Positions 1 through 6,951 of a stretch of DNA of 9,736 bases are shown piece by piece. Positions within the stretch are counted from its first letter, which is position 1. Every line of letters starts with the position of its first letter. This DNA is from JAWXUT01 sp044426075 (GTDB lineage Bacteria > Bacillota > Clostridia > Christensenellales > DTU072): contig JAWXUT010000066.1 of the NCBI GenBank assembly GCA_044426075.1, forward strand, positions 1-9,736, in the 5' to 3' direction. Position numbers and translations under genes: made by a program. Under the pieces are notes generated by a model. That model was not told where the DNA came from. It saw nothing but the letters and a program-made list of their open reading frames with translations, and did no database searches.

Positions 1-3
1 GAA

Positions 4-30
4 CAAGCCTCTTTTTCCGAGGGCGGCTTG
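4..30. repeat. Imperfect hairpin at window edge
   Basis: CAAGCC (4-9) is the reverse complement of GGCTTG (25-30). An alternative pairing joins CAAG/CTTG with CCTC (8-11)/GAGG (19-22) and leaves a four-base bulge. The loop is pyrimidine rich. It could be the end of a terminator or part of a dispersed repeat cut by the window edge. No U-tract follows on the plus strand. Confidence 0.35.
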
Positions 31-85
31 ACCCCAAAACTCCTCAACTCCCACATTGGCTAGTCATAAATATAAACTGACTGTC

Positions 86-103
86 CCCTCTTGTCTAAGA
101 GGG
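86..103. repeat. Perfect 7-bp hairpin, CCCTCTT/AAGAGGG
   Basis: CCCTCTT (86-92) and AAGAGGG (97-103) pair perfectly around the loop GTCT. It is followed by ATAAAG and not by a T-run, so it is not a good intrinsic terminator on the plus strand. Its closeness to the other palindromes suggests a piece of a dispersed palindromic repeat. Confidence 0.45.
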
Positions 104-173
104 ATAAAGTATCGGAGTAAATATGAACTTGAGATAAGGATTGAAATATATATTTTTTTAAAGGTTAAAACTG

Positions 174-291
174 CCCTTGACCCGCATATATTTTGCAAGT
201 CTTTTAGTTCAGCGAAGGAAGTGGCAATAGAAGAAGTAGAGTGCGTCCCTTCGCATATTTATTGTATCGCAAAATATATCCGCGTAAAGGG
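174..291. repeat. Long imperfect inverted repeat, possible structured RNA
   Basis: Arms 174-196 and 269-291 align with no gaps, and 20 of 23 positions are complementary. This includes a perfect 11-bp block, ATATATTTTGC (186-196) with GCAAAATATAT (269-279), and CCCTT (174-178) with AAGGG (287-291). Inside lies a second perfect stem, GCGAAGG (212-218) with CCTTCGC (248-254), separated from the outer stem by a nearly symmetrical internal loop (15 and 14 nt). The terminal loop is about 29 nt. A weak A/T hairpin CAAAAAC/GTTTTTG (298-313) follows, with a T-run near 329-335. The shape would fit a structured noncoding RNA or a small mobile-element-like repeat. No known RNA family could be assigned by eye. 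Confidence 0.5.
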
Positions 292-405
292 TTACAACAA
301 AAACAAGTTTTTGCAGTTTTGTATTGTATTTTTTAAAAGCTCAGAAAATAGCAATAGAATAAGAACACAGAAGAACTGCAGGTTTCAACGCAGATGAATA
401 TTAGG

Positions 406-434
406 ATTGTAGGGGACTAACGCGCCCATACAAT
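406..434. repeat. Palindromic element, TGTAGGGG...TACA type
   Basis: ATTGTA (406-411) pairs with TACAAT (429-434), and GGG (413-415) pairs with CCC (425-427), with one G-A mismatch between the two blocks and a loop ACTAACGCG. This pattern, a TGTAGGGG start and a CCC-TACA end around a variable core, resembles short palindromic repeats I associate from memory with clostridial and gut Bacillota genomes. Membership in such a family is inferred from the pattern only. Confidence 0.45.
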
Positions 435-543
435 TATATAGATTATGCGTTTAAATAACAACGGCGAATTGAATATAATCAACCATTTACGGGTTTCTCG
501 TTTCTTATTATTTATTATATTTTAAATTACTTTTATTTTAAGA

Positions 544-572
544 TTGATTTATTTTTATTTACAATGTATAAT
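544..572 (+). promoter_or_regulatory. Sigma-A-like promoter of the ten-gene operon
   Basis: A perfect -10 box TATAAT (567-572) lies 17 nt downstream of TTGATT (544-549), which matches TTGACA at four of six positions. Transcription would begin near 579-580, leaving a short leader of about 25 nt before the symporter ATG at 605. The leader contains AGGAGA (595-600), a strong ribosome binding site. No clear operator palindrome or riboswitch fits in so short a leader. Confidence 0.7.
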
Positions 573-604
573 ATAGTTAGTTAAAACTTTTTTTAGGAGA
601 GCTT

Positions 605-2128
605 ATGTCTACTGACACAAAAAACAGCGCAACGGCAGTGCGCAAAGAGGATTATATTCCCACTAAAGAAAAAGTGCTTTATGGCGCTGCGGATTTGTTC
701 GGCGGTGGGCAAGCGGCAATGCTTTCTGTTATTTTGCTTGTTTTCTTTACTGATAGAATTGGTATTGAAGCGGCAATTGCAAGTTCTATTATTATGTTAA
801 GTAAAATTTGGGACGCAATTAGCGACCCTACTATGGGCTTGATTAGTGAAAATACTCGTTGGTCAAAACTCGGCAGACGCAAACCTTATATGGTTATTGG
901 CGGATTGTTGATTGTGCCAGCGCTTGCGTTGTTGTTTGCACCAATTACTTCATTTAGTAGTGCGGGCAAAATTGTGTGGATGATTGTGGCATATATTGTT
1001 TATTGCACGGTTTCTACAATTTCACAAGTGCCTTATATGTCTATGAGTGCGGATATTTCGCTTGACTATAATGAAAGAAACAAGGCAAACACCGTTAAAT
1101 TAATATTCGATATTGCAGCAGCAGCAATCTTTTATTTGTTGCCATTGGTGCTATATGAAATGTTGGCATCTGGTGCGATTACAGAAATGGCGTTTTACTT
1201 AACAGTTGTTTTTGGATTTGGCATTTTGTTTGGAGCTCCACTTGTTGTTGCGGGCTTGAAGATTAATGAGCGCGTGCCTTATGACAAAGCGGTTAAGGTA
1301 AAGTTTAATTTTAAACAATATTTTGAAGGATTAAAAGTAAAGTCATATTTGTGGCACATATTGATGTACGTTACAGCATTTTTGTGTATGGATATAGTGA
1401 GTGCGCTTACTATGTATTATGCAAACTATATTGTTGGAAGCGTAGAGTTGTTCACAATTTTTGGCATGACAATTAAGATGAGTAGCGCATTTATCATAGC
1501 ACCACTTATGGTGTGTGCGGGTGGCGGAATACTTGTTGCATATAAGTTGAAATCTAAAAAATCAAAGCAATTTGCGTATAGATTTGGTCTACCTGTATAT
1601 ATTTTAGGCGCTATTTTGATGGCTTGTTATCAACCAAGTTGGCCACCAATATTGGTTCCAATTTTTGCGGGAATTGCGGGCTTAGGTTTTGCGGGTGCGC
1701 AAAGTATGCCTTGGCTAATCTTCCCAGATACCGTAGATGTGGCAGAGCTAAAGCTAGGCTACAGACCAACTGCAAATATGTCGGGCGTTATGACTTTCGG
1801 CAGAAAATTTGCCACCGCATTTGGCGTTGGTATGGTTGGTTGGGTTATGAGTGGCGCGGGCTATATTGCTCCAACAATACTAGAAGACGGCTCAAGTCAG
1901 TTGATGACGCAACCCGATTCACTATATCTTGCAATAAGAATAATGCTAGGGGTATCCGTTTCATTGTTACTAATAACCGGATTCTTTGCATCAGTTAAAT
2001 ATAAGGTTACAGATAAAAAACTTGAGCGCGTGCGTTACTTTAACGACATTAATCGCGAAGGCAAAAACGACACCTTGACAACAGAAGAACTACAAGAAAA
2101 AACCGCTCTATTAAAAGAGTTGACCTAG
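605..2128 (+). CDS. GPH-family sugar:cation symporter (MFS, MelB-like)
   Basis: A 507-residue inner-membrane carrier expected to import a glycoside, pentoside or hexuronide with Na+ or H+. The identity rests on the N-terminal half: a first hydrophobic helix around residues 24-50, then WDAISDP (residues 69-75), whose two aspartates (D70, D74) match the cation-site pair of MelB helix II, followed by the basic loop SKLGRRKP (87-94) typical of the family. About twelve hydrophobic segments are visible, with a charged central loop near 220-245 and a hydrophilic C-terminal tail from about 475. Length fits the family's longer members. AGGAGA (595-600) sits 4 nt before the ATG. It is the first gene after the promoter and lies 10 nt before the Dabb gene. 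No sugar-cleaving enzyme is adjacent, so the substrate cannot be named. Confidence 0.85.
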   Translation: MSTDTKNSATAVRKEDYIPTKEKVLYGAADLFGGGQAAMLSVILLVFFTDRIGIEAAIASSIIMLSKIWDAISDPTMGLISENTRWSKLGRRKPYMVIGGLLIVPALALLFAPITSFSSAGKIVWMIVAYIVYCTVSTISQVPYMSMSADISLDYNERNKANTVKLIFDIAAAAIFYLLPLVLYEMLASGAITEMAFYLTVVFGFGILFGAPLVVAGLKINERVPYDKAVKVKFNFKQYFEGLKVKSYLWHILMYVTAFLCMDIVSALTMYYANYIVGSVELFTIFGMTIKMSSAFIIAPLMVCAGGGILVAYKLKSKKSKQFAYRFGLPVYILGAILMACYQPSWPPILVPIFAGIAGLGFAGAQSMPWLIFPDTVDVAELKLGYRPTANMSGVMTFGRKFATAFGVGMVGWVMSGAGYIAPTILEDGSSQLMTQPDSLYLAIRIMLGVSVSLLLITGFFASVKYKVTDKKLERVRYFNDINREGKNDTLTTEELQEKTALLKELT

Positions 2129-2138
2129 GAGGCATAAA

Positions 2139-2429
2139 ATGATCAAACATATTGTATTATACAAATTAACAAACCCAACAGCAGAAGTTATGGCAGAAAC
2201 CAAAGCAGTTTTGCTATCAATGGTTGGCAAAGTGCCAGAAATTATTGATATTGAAGTTGGCTGCGACATTTTGCACAGCGATCGTTCATATGATATGAGC
2301 CTAATTGTAACACTAGAAAGTTTAGCTACAATGGATACTTATCAAGCAAATCCTTATCACTGTGAAGTGGTTAAATCACACATGGCAAGCGTACGCGAAA
2401 GTGCAATTGCAATAGATTACGAGGTATAA
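2139..2429 (+). CDS. Dabb-family (stress-responsive A/B barrel) protein
   Basis: A 96-residue protein with the Dabb opening MIKHIVLYKL (residues 1-10), a helix after it, then alternating strands ending in AIAIDYEV. Length and layout fit a complete single-domain ferredoxin-like fold that normally dimerises into an alpha/beta barrel. Members have varied or unknown jobs, and nothing here shows a catalytic site, so the function is open. The start is fixed by AGGAGG (2127-2132), which overlaps the stop of the symporter gene. The next gene begins one base after its stop, so the two are probably translated in a coupled way. Confidence 0.8.
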   Translation: MIKHIVLYKLTNPTAEVMAETKAVLLSMVGKVPEIIDIEVGCDILHSDRSYDMSLIVTLESLATMDTYQANPYHCEVVKSHMASVRESAIAIDYEV

Positions 2430-2430
2430 A

Positions 2431-2967
2431 ATGCCAAAAACATATCATCTTGACATTTGCGGATATGGGGTAGATTTACCGATTCTACCAATATCAGACA
2501 CATTGAGTATAGCGTTTTTCAATCTTCACGGCGCACAAAAACTAACCGAGCATTGCGGAAGCGAACTTGCAAAACTTGTTGCTGGCGCAGAAGTTGTGTT
2601 AACGGCAGAAAGCAAGGGATTGCAACTTGCCCACGTTATTGCGCGTGAGTTGGGGCACGAATACTATGCTGTTGCGAGAAAAGCCAACAAGCTATATATG
2701 CAAGACGGCATCAAGTCAGAAGTCAAGTCAATCACCACAGCTGAAATACAAACTTTGTATTTAAGTGCAGTTGATACCGCGCTTATTGCGGGCAAAAAAG
2801 TGGCTATTGTAGATGATGTAATTTCAACTGGAGGCAGTTTGTCTGGGTTGGAAGCACTTGTTGAAAAGGCGGGTGGCACAATTTGCAAAAAGGCATTTGT
2901 GCTTGCAGAAGGCGATGCAAAACTTCGTGATGATGTGGTATTTTTAGATACAATTCCGCTACTTTAA
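2431..2967 (+). CDS. APRT-like purine phosphoribosyltransferase
   Basis: A 178-residue type I phosphoribosyltransferase, probably cytosolic, that would join PRPP to a purine base, most likely adenine. The PRPP-binding signature VAIVDDVISTGGSL (residues 124-137) is intact, with the two acidic residues followed by the ST-GG loop. Upstream, LTAESKGLQLAHVI (57-70) and ARKANKLYM (82-90), then KSITTAEIQTLYL (99-111), match the layout of the clostridial adenine phosphoribosyltransferase-like family, and the C-terminus LAEGDAKLRDD...PLL also fits. The N-terminus differs from classical E. coli-type Apt, so the base used is an inference. GAGG (2421-2424) serves the ATG, one base after the Dabb stop. 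A 53-nt gap follows. Confidence 0.75.
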   Translation: MPKTYHLDICGYGVDLPILPISDTLSIAFFNLHGAQKLTEHCGSELAKLVAGAEVVLTAESKGLQLAHVIARELGHEYYAVARKANKLYMQDGIKSEVKSITTAEIQTLYLSAVDTALIAGKKVAIVDDVISTGGSLSGLEALVEKAGGTICKKAFVLAEGDAKLRDDVVFLDTIPLL

Positions 2968-3020
2968 GCGAATTATAAGAGGGAGCGCGTGGTTCAAGGC
3001 CACCAACTATTGGAGAAACA

Positions 3021-3905
3021 ATGTATACATTTAGAGATGTGCAATTTGCAGATTTAGCAAAAATCAACAGTCTTCTTGCACACAAAACACTAACTAGCAC
3101 ATGGCATTCTGCCACAACCATATTTGGTTGGCTAAGTGTTTTTAATACAAAAATTTGCGTGTTAGAAGATGCCGTAATGCTTCAACTAACAGTAGAAGGC
3201 AAGGTGCGAACCTTCAGCCCGCTAGCTAAAGAGGCTAGCCGTGTTGCAGAAATAGTAACCGATTTCGACCGCAATTTTGATATCAATTGGGACTGGATTC
3301 CAACTTGGCAAGTGCCCATTTATGAAGAATTGGGCTACACCTTAACCGAACACCGCAAGCGTGCAGAATATCTGTATTCATCTAAGAGTTTGCGCACATT
3401 GAGCGGCAAAAAACTACACAGCAAGAGGAATTTTATAAACGGATTCCACTATAAATACGAGTTCCGTCCCTATACTGACTGCGACTTTAACGGCGTAATG
3501 GCGTTATTTGAGGCGTGGTATAATGAGGCAATCACGAGGGTGGGCGCAAATGTGCAATTTATAACAGAAGACTACAAGCGCGAGCGTGAAGTTGTATGTT
3601 TTGTGCTAGAAAACAGCAAGTTATGCAACATTTTGGCAGATGTGTTGGTTATAGATAACCGCATAGTGGGGTTTGTTGCGGGCGAACTTATGGCAAACGG
3701 CGTAGGTGCAATCTACTTTGAAAAAGCGGACACAGCCTACAAAGGCGCCTATCCTATGATAGACAACTTGTTCTGCAAGTCGCATTTTGAAGAAGTGGAG
3801 CTAGTAAACCGCCAAGAGGACTTGGATATTGTAGGGCTTAGGAAGTCAAAAATGAGCTATTGCCCCGTTGGCTTTGCCGAACTTTACACCGCTGAAAGGA
3901 GATAA
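3021..3905 (+). CDS. DUF2156 (phosphatidylglycerol lysyltransferase C-domain-like) protein
   Basis: A 294-residue soluble protein with the tandem acetyltransferase-like fold of the DUF2156 family, related to the catalytic C-domain of MprF-type aminoacyl-phosphatidylglycerol synthases. Hallmarks are SGKKLHSKRNFINGF (residues 128-142), the basic stretch following the first subdomain, and the C-terminal VNRQEDLDIVGLRKSKMSY (262-280). There is no membrane flippase domain, so it is the stand-alone soluble form. Whether such forms use aminoacyl-tRNA and lipid or another acceptor is not settled by sequence. GGAGA (3012-3016) lies before the ATG, and the stop at 3903-3905 overlaps the ribosome binding site of the next gene. 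A weak GTGG/CCAC hairpin (2989-3003) lies in the gap before it. Confidence 0.8.
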   Translation: MYTFRDVQFADLAKINSLLAHKTLTSTWHSATTIFGWLSVFNTKICVLEDAVMLQLTVEGKVRTFSPLAKEASRVAEIVTDFDRNFDINWDWIPTWQVPIYEELGYTLTEHRKRAEYLYSSKSLRTLSGKKLHSKRNFINGFHYKYEFRPYTDCDFNGVMALFEAWYNEAITRVGANVQFITEDYKREREVVCFVLENSKLCNILADVLVIDNRIVGFVAGELMANGVGAIYFEKADTAYKGAYPMIDNLFCKSHFEEVELVNRQEDLDIVGLRKSKMSYCPVGFAELYTAERR

Positions 3906-3907
3906 CA

Positions 3908-4741
3908 ATGCTATTTATTTGCTCACTAGGAAGTGGCAGCCGCGGAAACGCCGTTATTGTTGGCAACGACAACTGTAAAATTTTAGTAGATTGCGGATTT
4001 ACGCTAAAAAATTTGACAACGCGTATGTTGGCGGCGGGCATAACGCCATACGACCTAGATGCAATTGTGCTAACGCACGAACACACTGACCACATAAAAG
4101 GGATACAAGAGCTGTCGGATAAGTTGAAATTACCACTATATCTGCCAGAACGAACATATAATGTATTAAAGAACAAATTTTCTACTGGAAACAAGGCAGA
4201 CGGCGTGCCATTACAGTACGCAAGTCAATTTACGTGCCCAACAGAAATTGAGCTAAAAGGAATAAAAATAACCCCTTTTAGAACGTCGCACGACGCAGTT
4301 TATCCCGTGGGATACGCATTTTGTGACGATGATAGTCGCGCAGTTTACGCCACTGACTTAGGGGGTGTAACGCCTTCAGTAGACATTGCAGCAACGGGCG
4401 CAGACCTAATACTAATAGAATCAAATTACGACTTTGATATGTTGCGAGTTGGCAAATATCCAGAATATTTAAAGGCACGCATACAAGGCATAAAGGGACA
4501 TTTAAGCAACACGTGTTGCGCTGAATTTGTCACAAAACTATACAATTCGGGTACCAAAAACTTTATTTTGGGACACATAAGTCAACAAAACAACTTGCCC
4601 GAGCTTGCCTATTCGGCTACAACTGAAGCACTTAGCAAGGCTGGCGCTACATATGGCAAAGACTATTTCTTGCAAATATCAGAGCAAGATCAACCCTCAA
4701 AAAAGGTGTACTGCAGTTATGAAAAAAATAAGAACTCTTGA
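3908..4741 (+). CDS. walJ: WalJ/YycJ-type MBL-fold metallohydrolase
   Basis: A 277-residue cytosolic metallo-beta-lactamase-fold protein. The metal-binding motif is THEHTDH (residues 56-62, with H57, H59, D61 and H62). Further ligands expected for the fold are visible at H128 (RTSHDA), D150 (ATDLG) and H223 in LGHISQQNN, plus ESNYD (171-175) and GHLSN (197-201), which mark the YycJ/WalJ branch. WalJ is known from Bacillus as the last gene linked to the WalRK cell-wall regulator and is thought to act as a 5'-3' nuclease tied to replication and cell division. No walR or walK is in this window. Start: AAGGAGAT (3896-3903) before the ATG. The last 23 nt overlap the next gene. The symbol is given by motif and by proximity to rlmH. 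Confidence 0.85.
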   Translation: MLFICSLGSGSRGNAVIVGNDNCKILVDCGFTLKNLTTRMLAAGITPYDLDAIVLTHEHTDHIKGIQELSDKLKLPLYLPERTYNVLKNKFSTGNKADGVPLQYASQFTCPTEIELKGIKITPFRTSHDAVYPVGYAFCDDDSRAVYATDLGGVTPSVDIAATGADLILIESNYDFDMLRVGKYPEYLKARIQGIKGHLSNTCCAEFVTKLYNSGTKNFILGHISQQNNLPELAYSATTEALSKAGATYGKDYFLQISEQDQPSKKVYCSYEKNKNS

Positions 4742-5651
4742 TGCTGTTGCAATATATTTAATGGCACTAACCGTGCAAATGGCGTTTTCGCTTGTGCTAG
4801 ACTCAATATCTAGTGGCGATACGTATATTTATCTTGCCTACACATTGCCACAAGTTGCATATATCGGGGTGCTTTTAATATACAAAACAACCTTGCGTAT
4901 TCCGTTTGGAGTTATTATAACAAAGAAGTCACGCATAAAGCCCATTGCGATTATTGCAGTAATTGCGATAACAATAGGCGTGTTTATGCAAAACTTATTT
5001 TTAGCCCAGTTGTTCGCGTGGTTAATGGAGGCAATCGGGGTAGAGATGACAGTCACGCTTCCTGCACTAGAAACCGCACCACAAATATTGCTTGCACTGC
5101 TACTTATCGCCGTGCTACCTGCAATTGGAGAAGAAGCGGTGTTCCGTGGCGCATTTGTTAACAGCATTGGGGAAGAATCGGGCACTTTTATGGCAATAGT
5201 GTTATCGGGGGCGATATTTGCATTTTCGCATCTAAACACCGCACAACTTGTGCATCAATTTATATTAGGTATGCTTCTTGCATATATAGTTATACGTAGT
5301 GGAAACATTATTTATGCTGTTATAGTGCATTTTTTAAACAACGTTATGGCTATTGTAATACCGATTATTGCACCTAGCTTTAACAATCTTTCTGTGTTTT
5401 CGGGGGCGCACTTCGGCATTTTGGCTGCTATTTCTGTGGCGGGTATGTGTATACTCTATCCCACATTAAGGTGGTTTATTTCTATCACTAATGGTTCACA
5501 ATCATGGAGGGGAAGTGGGCTTATTTCTTATATGAAACTTGCGTGGTCGGAGTTCGACAAAACGCGTAAGTGCCACATAAGTTTATATATTCTAACATTC
5601 TCTCTCGGCGCAGTGTGTGTGCTACTTACCCTTTTATCTCTTATGCAGTAG
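4719..5651 (+). CDS. CPBP-family intramembrane metalloprotease (first of pair)
   Basis: A 310-residue multi-spanning membrane protein with the CPBP (Abi/CAAX protease) signature: EEAVFRG (residues 138-144, glutamates 138-139 and R143), FSHLN (169-173, H171) and HFLNN (204-208, H204), the order expected for the glutamate/histidine site of this family. Hydrophobic helices precede and follow the site, and a last one lies near 287-308. I chose the ATG at 4719 over the longer open frame from 4605 because AAAAGGTG (4701-4708) is well placed and the extra residues are basic and unlike a CPBP start. This start overlaps walJ by 23 nt. Possible roles are processing of membrane peptides, prenylated proteins or bacteriocin self-immunity. 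The substrate is unknown. Confidence 0.8.
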   Translation: MKKIRTLDAVAIYLMALTVQMAFSLVLDSISSGDTYIYLAYTLPQVAYIGVLLIYKTTLRIPFGVIITKKSRIKPIAIIAVIAITIGVFMQNLFLAQLFAWLMEAIGVEMTVTLPALETAPQILLALLLIAVLPAIGEEAVFRGAFVNSIGEESGTFMAIVLSGAIFAFSHLNTAQLVHQFILGMLLAYIVIRSGNIIYAVIVHFLNNVMAIVIPIIAPSFNNLSVFSGAHFGILAAISVAGMCILYPTLRWFISITNGSQSWRGSGLISYMKLAWSEFDKTRKCHISLYILTFSLGAVCVLLTLLSLMQ

Positions 5652-5661
5652 GTGATTGATT

Positions 5662-6951
5662 ATGACAAAAACAACAAAACTCAGTATCATTTTTATTTCT
5701 AGTATATTTGCACTTTTAGCTGCGCGTATTCTATTTTCGTTTTTTAACCTTAGCGACAACATCTTAAACTGGCTGTTTTCATTTATATATCAGCTGTTTT
5801 GCCTCGGTGTTCTACCTATAGTTATGTACAAATTAATGATTAGTAAAGATACAAAAACGCTCCTTAAAGATGCAAGAGTTAGCACAAAACTTCATCCGCG
5901 CAGTTGGTTGGTTGTGGTTGCACTTGGCCTTATGGTGTTCTTTTTTAATTCACTTATATCGTCAATCTGGTACACATTTATGCAATCTGTTGGCTATACT
6001 TACACGTCGGGCGCGGGTACAATTTACAGTTCACCCGAAGTGCTTATTTTTGAAATCATTTTGACGTGTATGTTCCCCGCAATTTTTGAAGAATTTGTGG
6101 ATAGAGGCATACTTTTGGGCGCGTTAGATAACCTAAAAAGTGACCGCTTAAAGATTGCAATTGTAACAATTTTCTTTGGGCTTGTGCACCAGAACATAGC
6201 GCAATTTATCCCCACAATGTTGGGTGGATTAATAATGGCATATTTGGCGGTTAAGGGCAGAAGCATTCTTCCTGGTGTTATTATACACTTTATGAACAAT
6301 TTCTTTGTTGTGATGGTTTCTTATAACAGCCAAAAAGGCAACGCGCTAGATGAACTGTACAACTCTTTTTACAGCTTTTATGGCGCAAATATCATTACAA
6401 TTGCGGCGTGCTCGGTGTTGGCAATCGCGATAACGGTGTGGTTACTTAAAAAGTTCACCGCGCTAAATTACAGCTATCGCGCAAAACAAGAGTGGGTGGC
6501 ACCACTTCCAGTACAAGTAAAACCAGCCCCAACGCAACGCACATTTATGTGGCAAAAACCAAACACACCTTCGGCTCCAAGCACAACAGACTCCCGCGAC
6601 GGTGAATTTTTTGACGTGTTCGGAAGCACTAAAAGCACAGCAAGCCAAGAGCCTATTGTGCAAGTTCCCCCTAAAGTGGAACAATCATTTGATGATATTT
6701 TCAACCAAAATTACACAGCGGCAGAAGTGGAGTATGATATTCAGCCCACAGCAGATAGCTATGTGACGGTTGTAAAAAAACAGATAGACGCAGCACCGCA
6801 AGTGTCGCAAGAAAGTGTGCCCGAGTTCCCCGCACCGCAAAGTGCAAAAGGCTTGCGCGCGTGGTTTTTTGACTATGGATTTTTAATAATAGGGGCGGTT
6901 ATGGCGTTTACAACCACAATTTCATCCTTTATTTGGGGCTTGTTGCGATGA
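5662..6951 (+). CDS. CPBP-family intramembrane protease with long cytosolic tail
   Basis: A 429-residue paralogue-like neighbour of the preceding protease. The catalytic layout is EEFVDRG (residues 143-149), VHQN (175-178, H176) and IHFMNN (208-213, H209). After the last core helix (about 240-262) comes a tail of roughly 125 residues, rich in Pro, Ser, Thr and Gln, with no domain I recognise, then a final hydrophobic segment (about 402-428) ending at the C-terminus. The tail carries two acidic-aromatic motifs, EFFDVFGS and QSFDDIFNQ, about 35 residues apart. ATG at 5662 is preferred to the TTG six bases earlier because AGGTGA (5650-5655) is six bases before it. The stop shares ATGA with the rlmH start. 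The family call is secure. The tail's role is unknown. Confidence 0.8.
   Translation: MTKTTKLSIIFISSIFALLAARILFSFFNLSDNILNWLFSFIYQLFCLGVLPIVMYKLMISKDTKTLLKDARVSTKLHPRSWLVVVALGLMVFFFNSLISSIWYTFMQSVGYTYTSGAGTIYSSPEVLIFEIILTCMFPAIFEEFVDRGILLGALDNLKSDRLKIAIVTIFFGLVHQNIAQFIPTMLGGLIMAYLAVKGRSILPGVIIHFMNNFFVVMVSYNSQKGNALDELYNSFYSFYGANIITIAACSVLAIAITVWLLKKFTALNYSYRAKQEWVAPLPVQVKPAPTQRTFMWQKPNTPSAPSTTDSRDGEFFDVFGSTKSTASQEPIVQVPPKVEQSFDDIFNQNYTAAEVEYDIQPTADSYVTVVKKQIDAAPQVSQESVPEFPAPQSAKGLRAWFFDYGFLIIGAVMAFTTTISSFIWGLLR

Larger units (their letters stand above)
1..604. other. Gene-free leader region with inverted repeats
   Basis: I find no gene I can support here. The longest open frame (56-397, plus) begins with TTG, has no Shine-Dalgarno sequence, and its product has no recognisable domain or sensible composition. 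In frame 1 the first 20 codons are open up to a TAG at 61-63, which could be the tail of a gene outside the window, but 20 residues are too few to judge. The stretch holds at least four inverted repeats (4-30, 86-103, 174-291, 406-434), then a very AT-rich segment from about 500 to 590 containing the promoter of the downstream operon. The density of hairpins suggests dispersed repeats or a structured RNA rather than protein coding. Confidence 0.6.

Noticed and set aside
679..882. Minus-strand open frame opposite the symporter gene
   Set aside because: It lies wholly within a well-supported membrane transporter gene and its product is an antisense shadow of hydrophobic codons.
2977..3020. Possible small gene or riboswitch between the phosphoribosyltransferase and DUF2156 genes
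   Set aside because: Only 53 nt long; the GTG at 2989 is out of frame with the next gene, and the GTGG/CCAC hairpin is only 4 bp.
3221..3239. Two GCTAGC hexamers 13 nt apart (start to start) in the DUF2156 gene
   Set aside because: Short palindromes inside a conserved coding frame with no sign of insertion or regulation; chance is enough.
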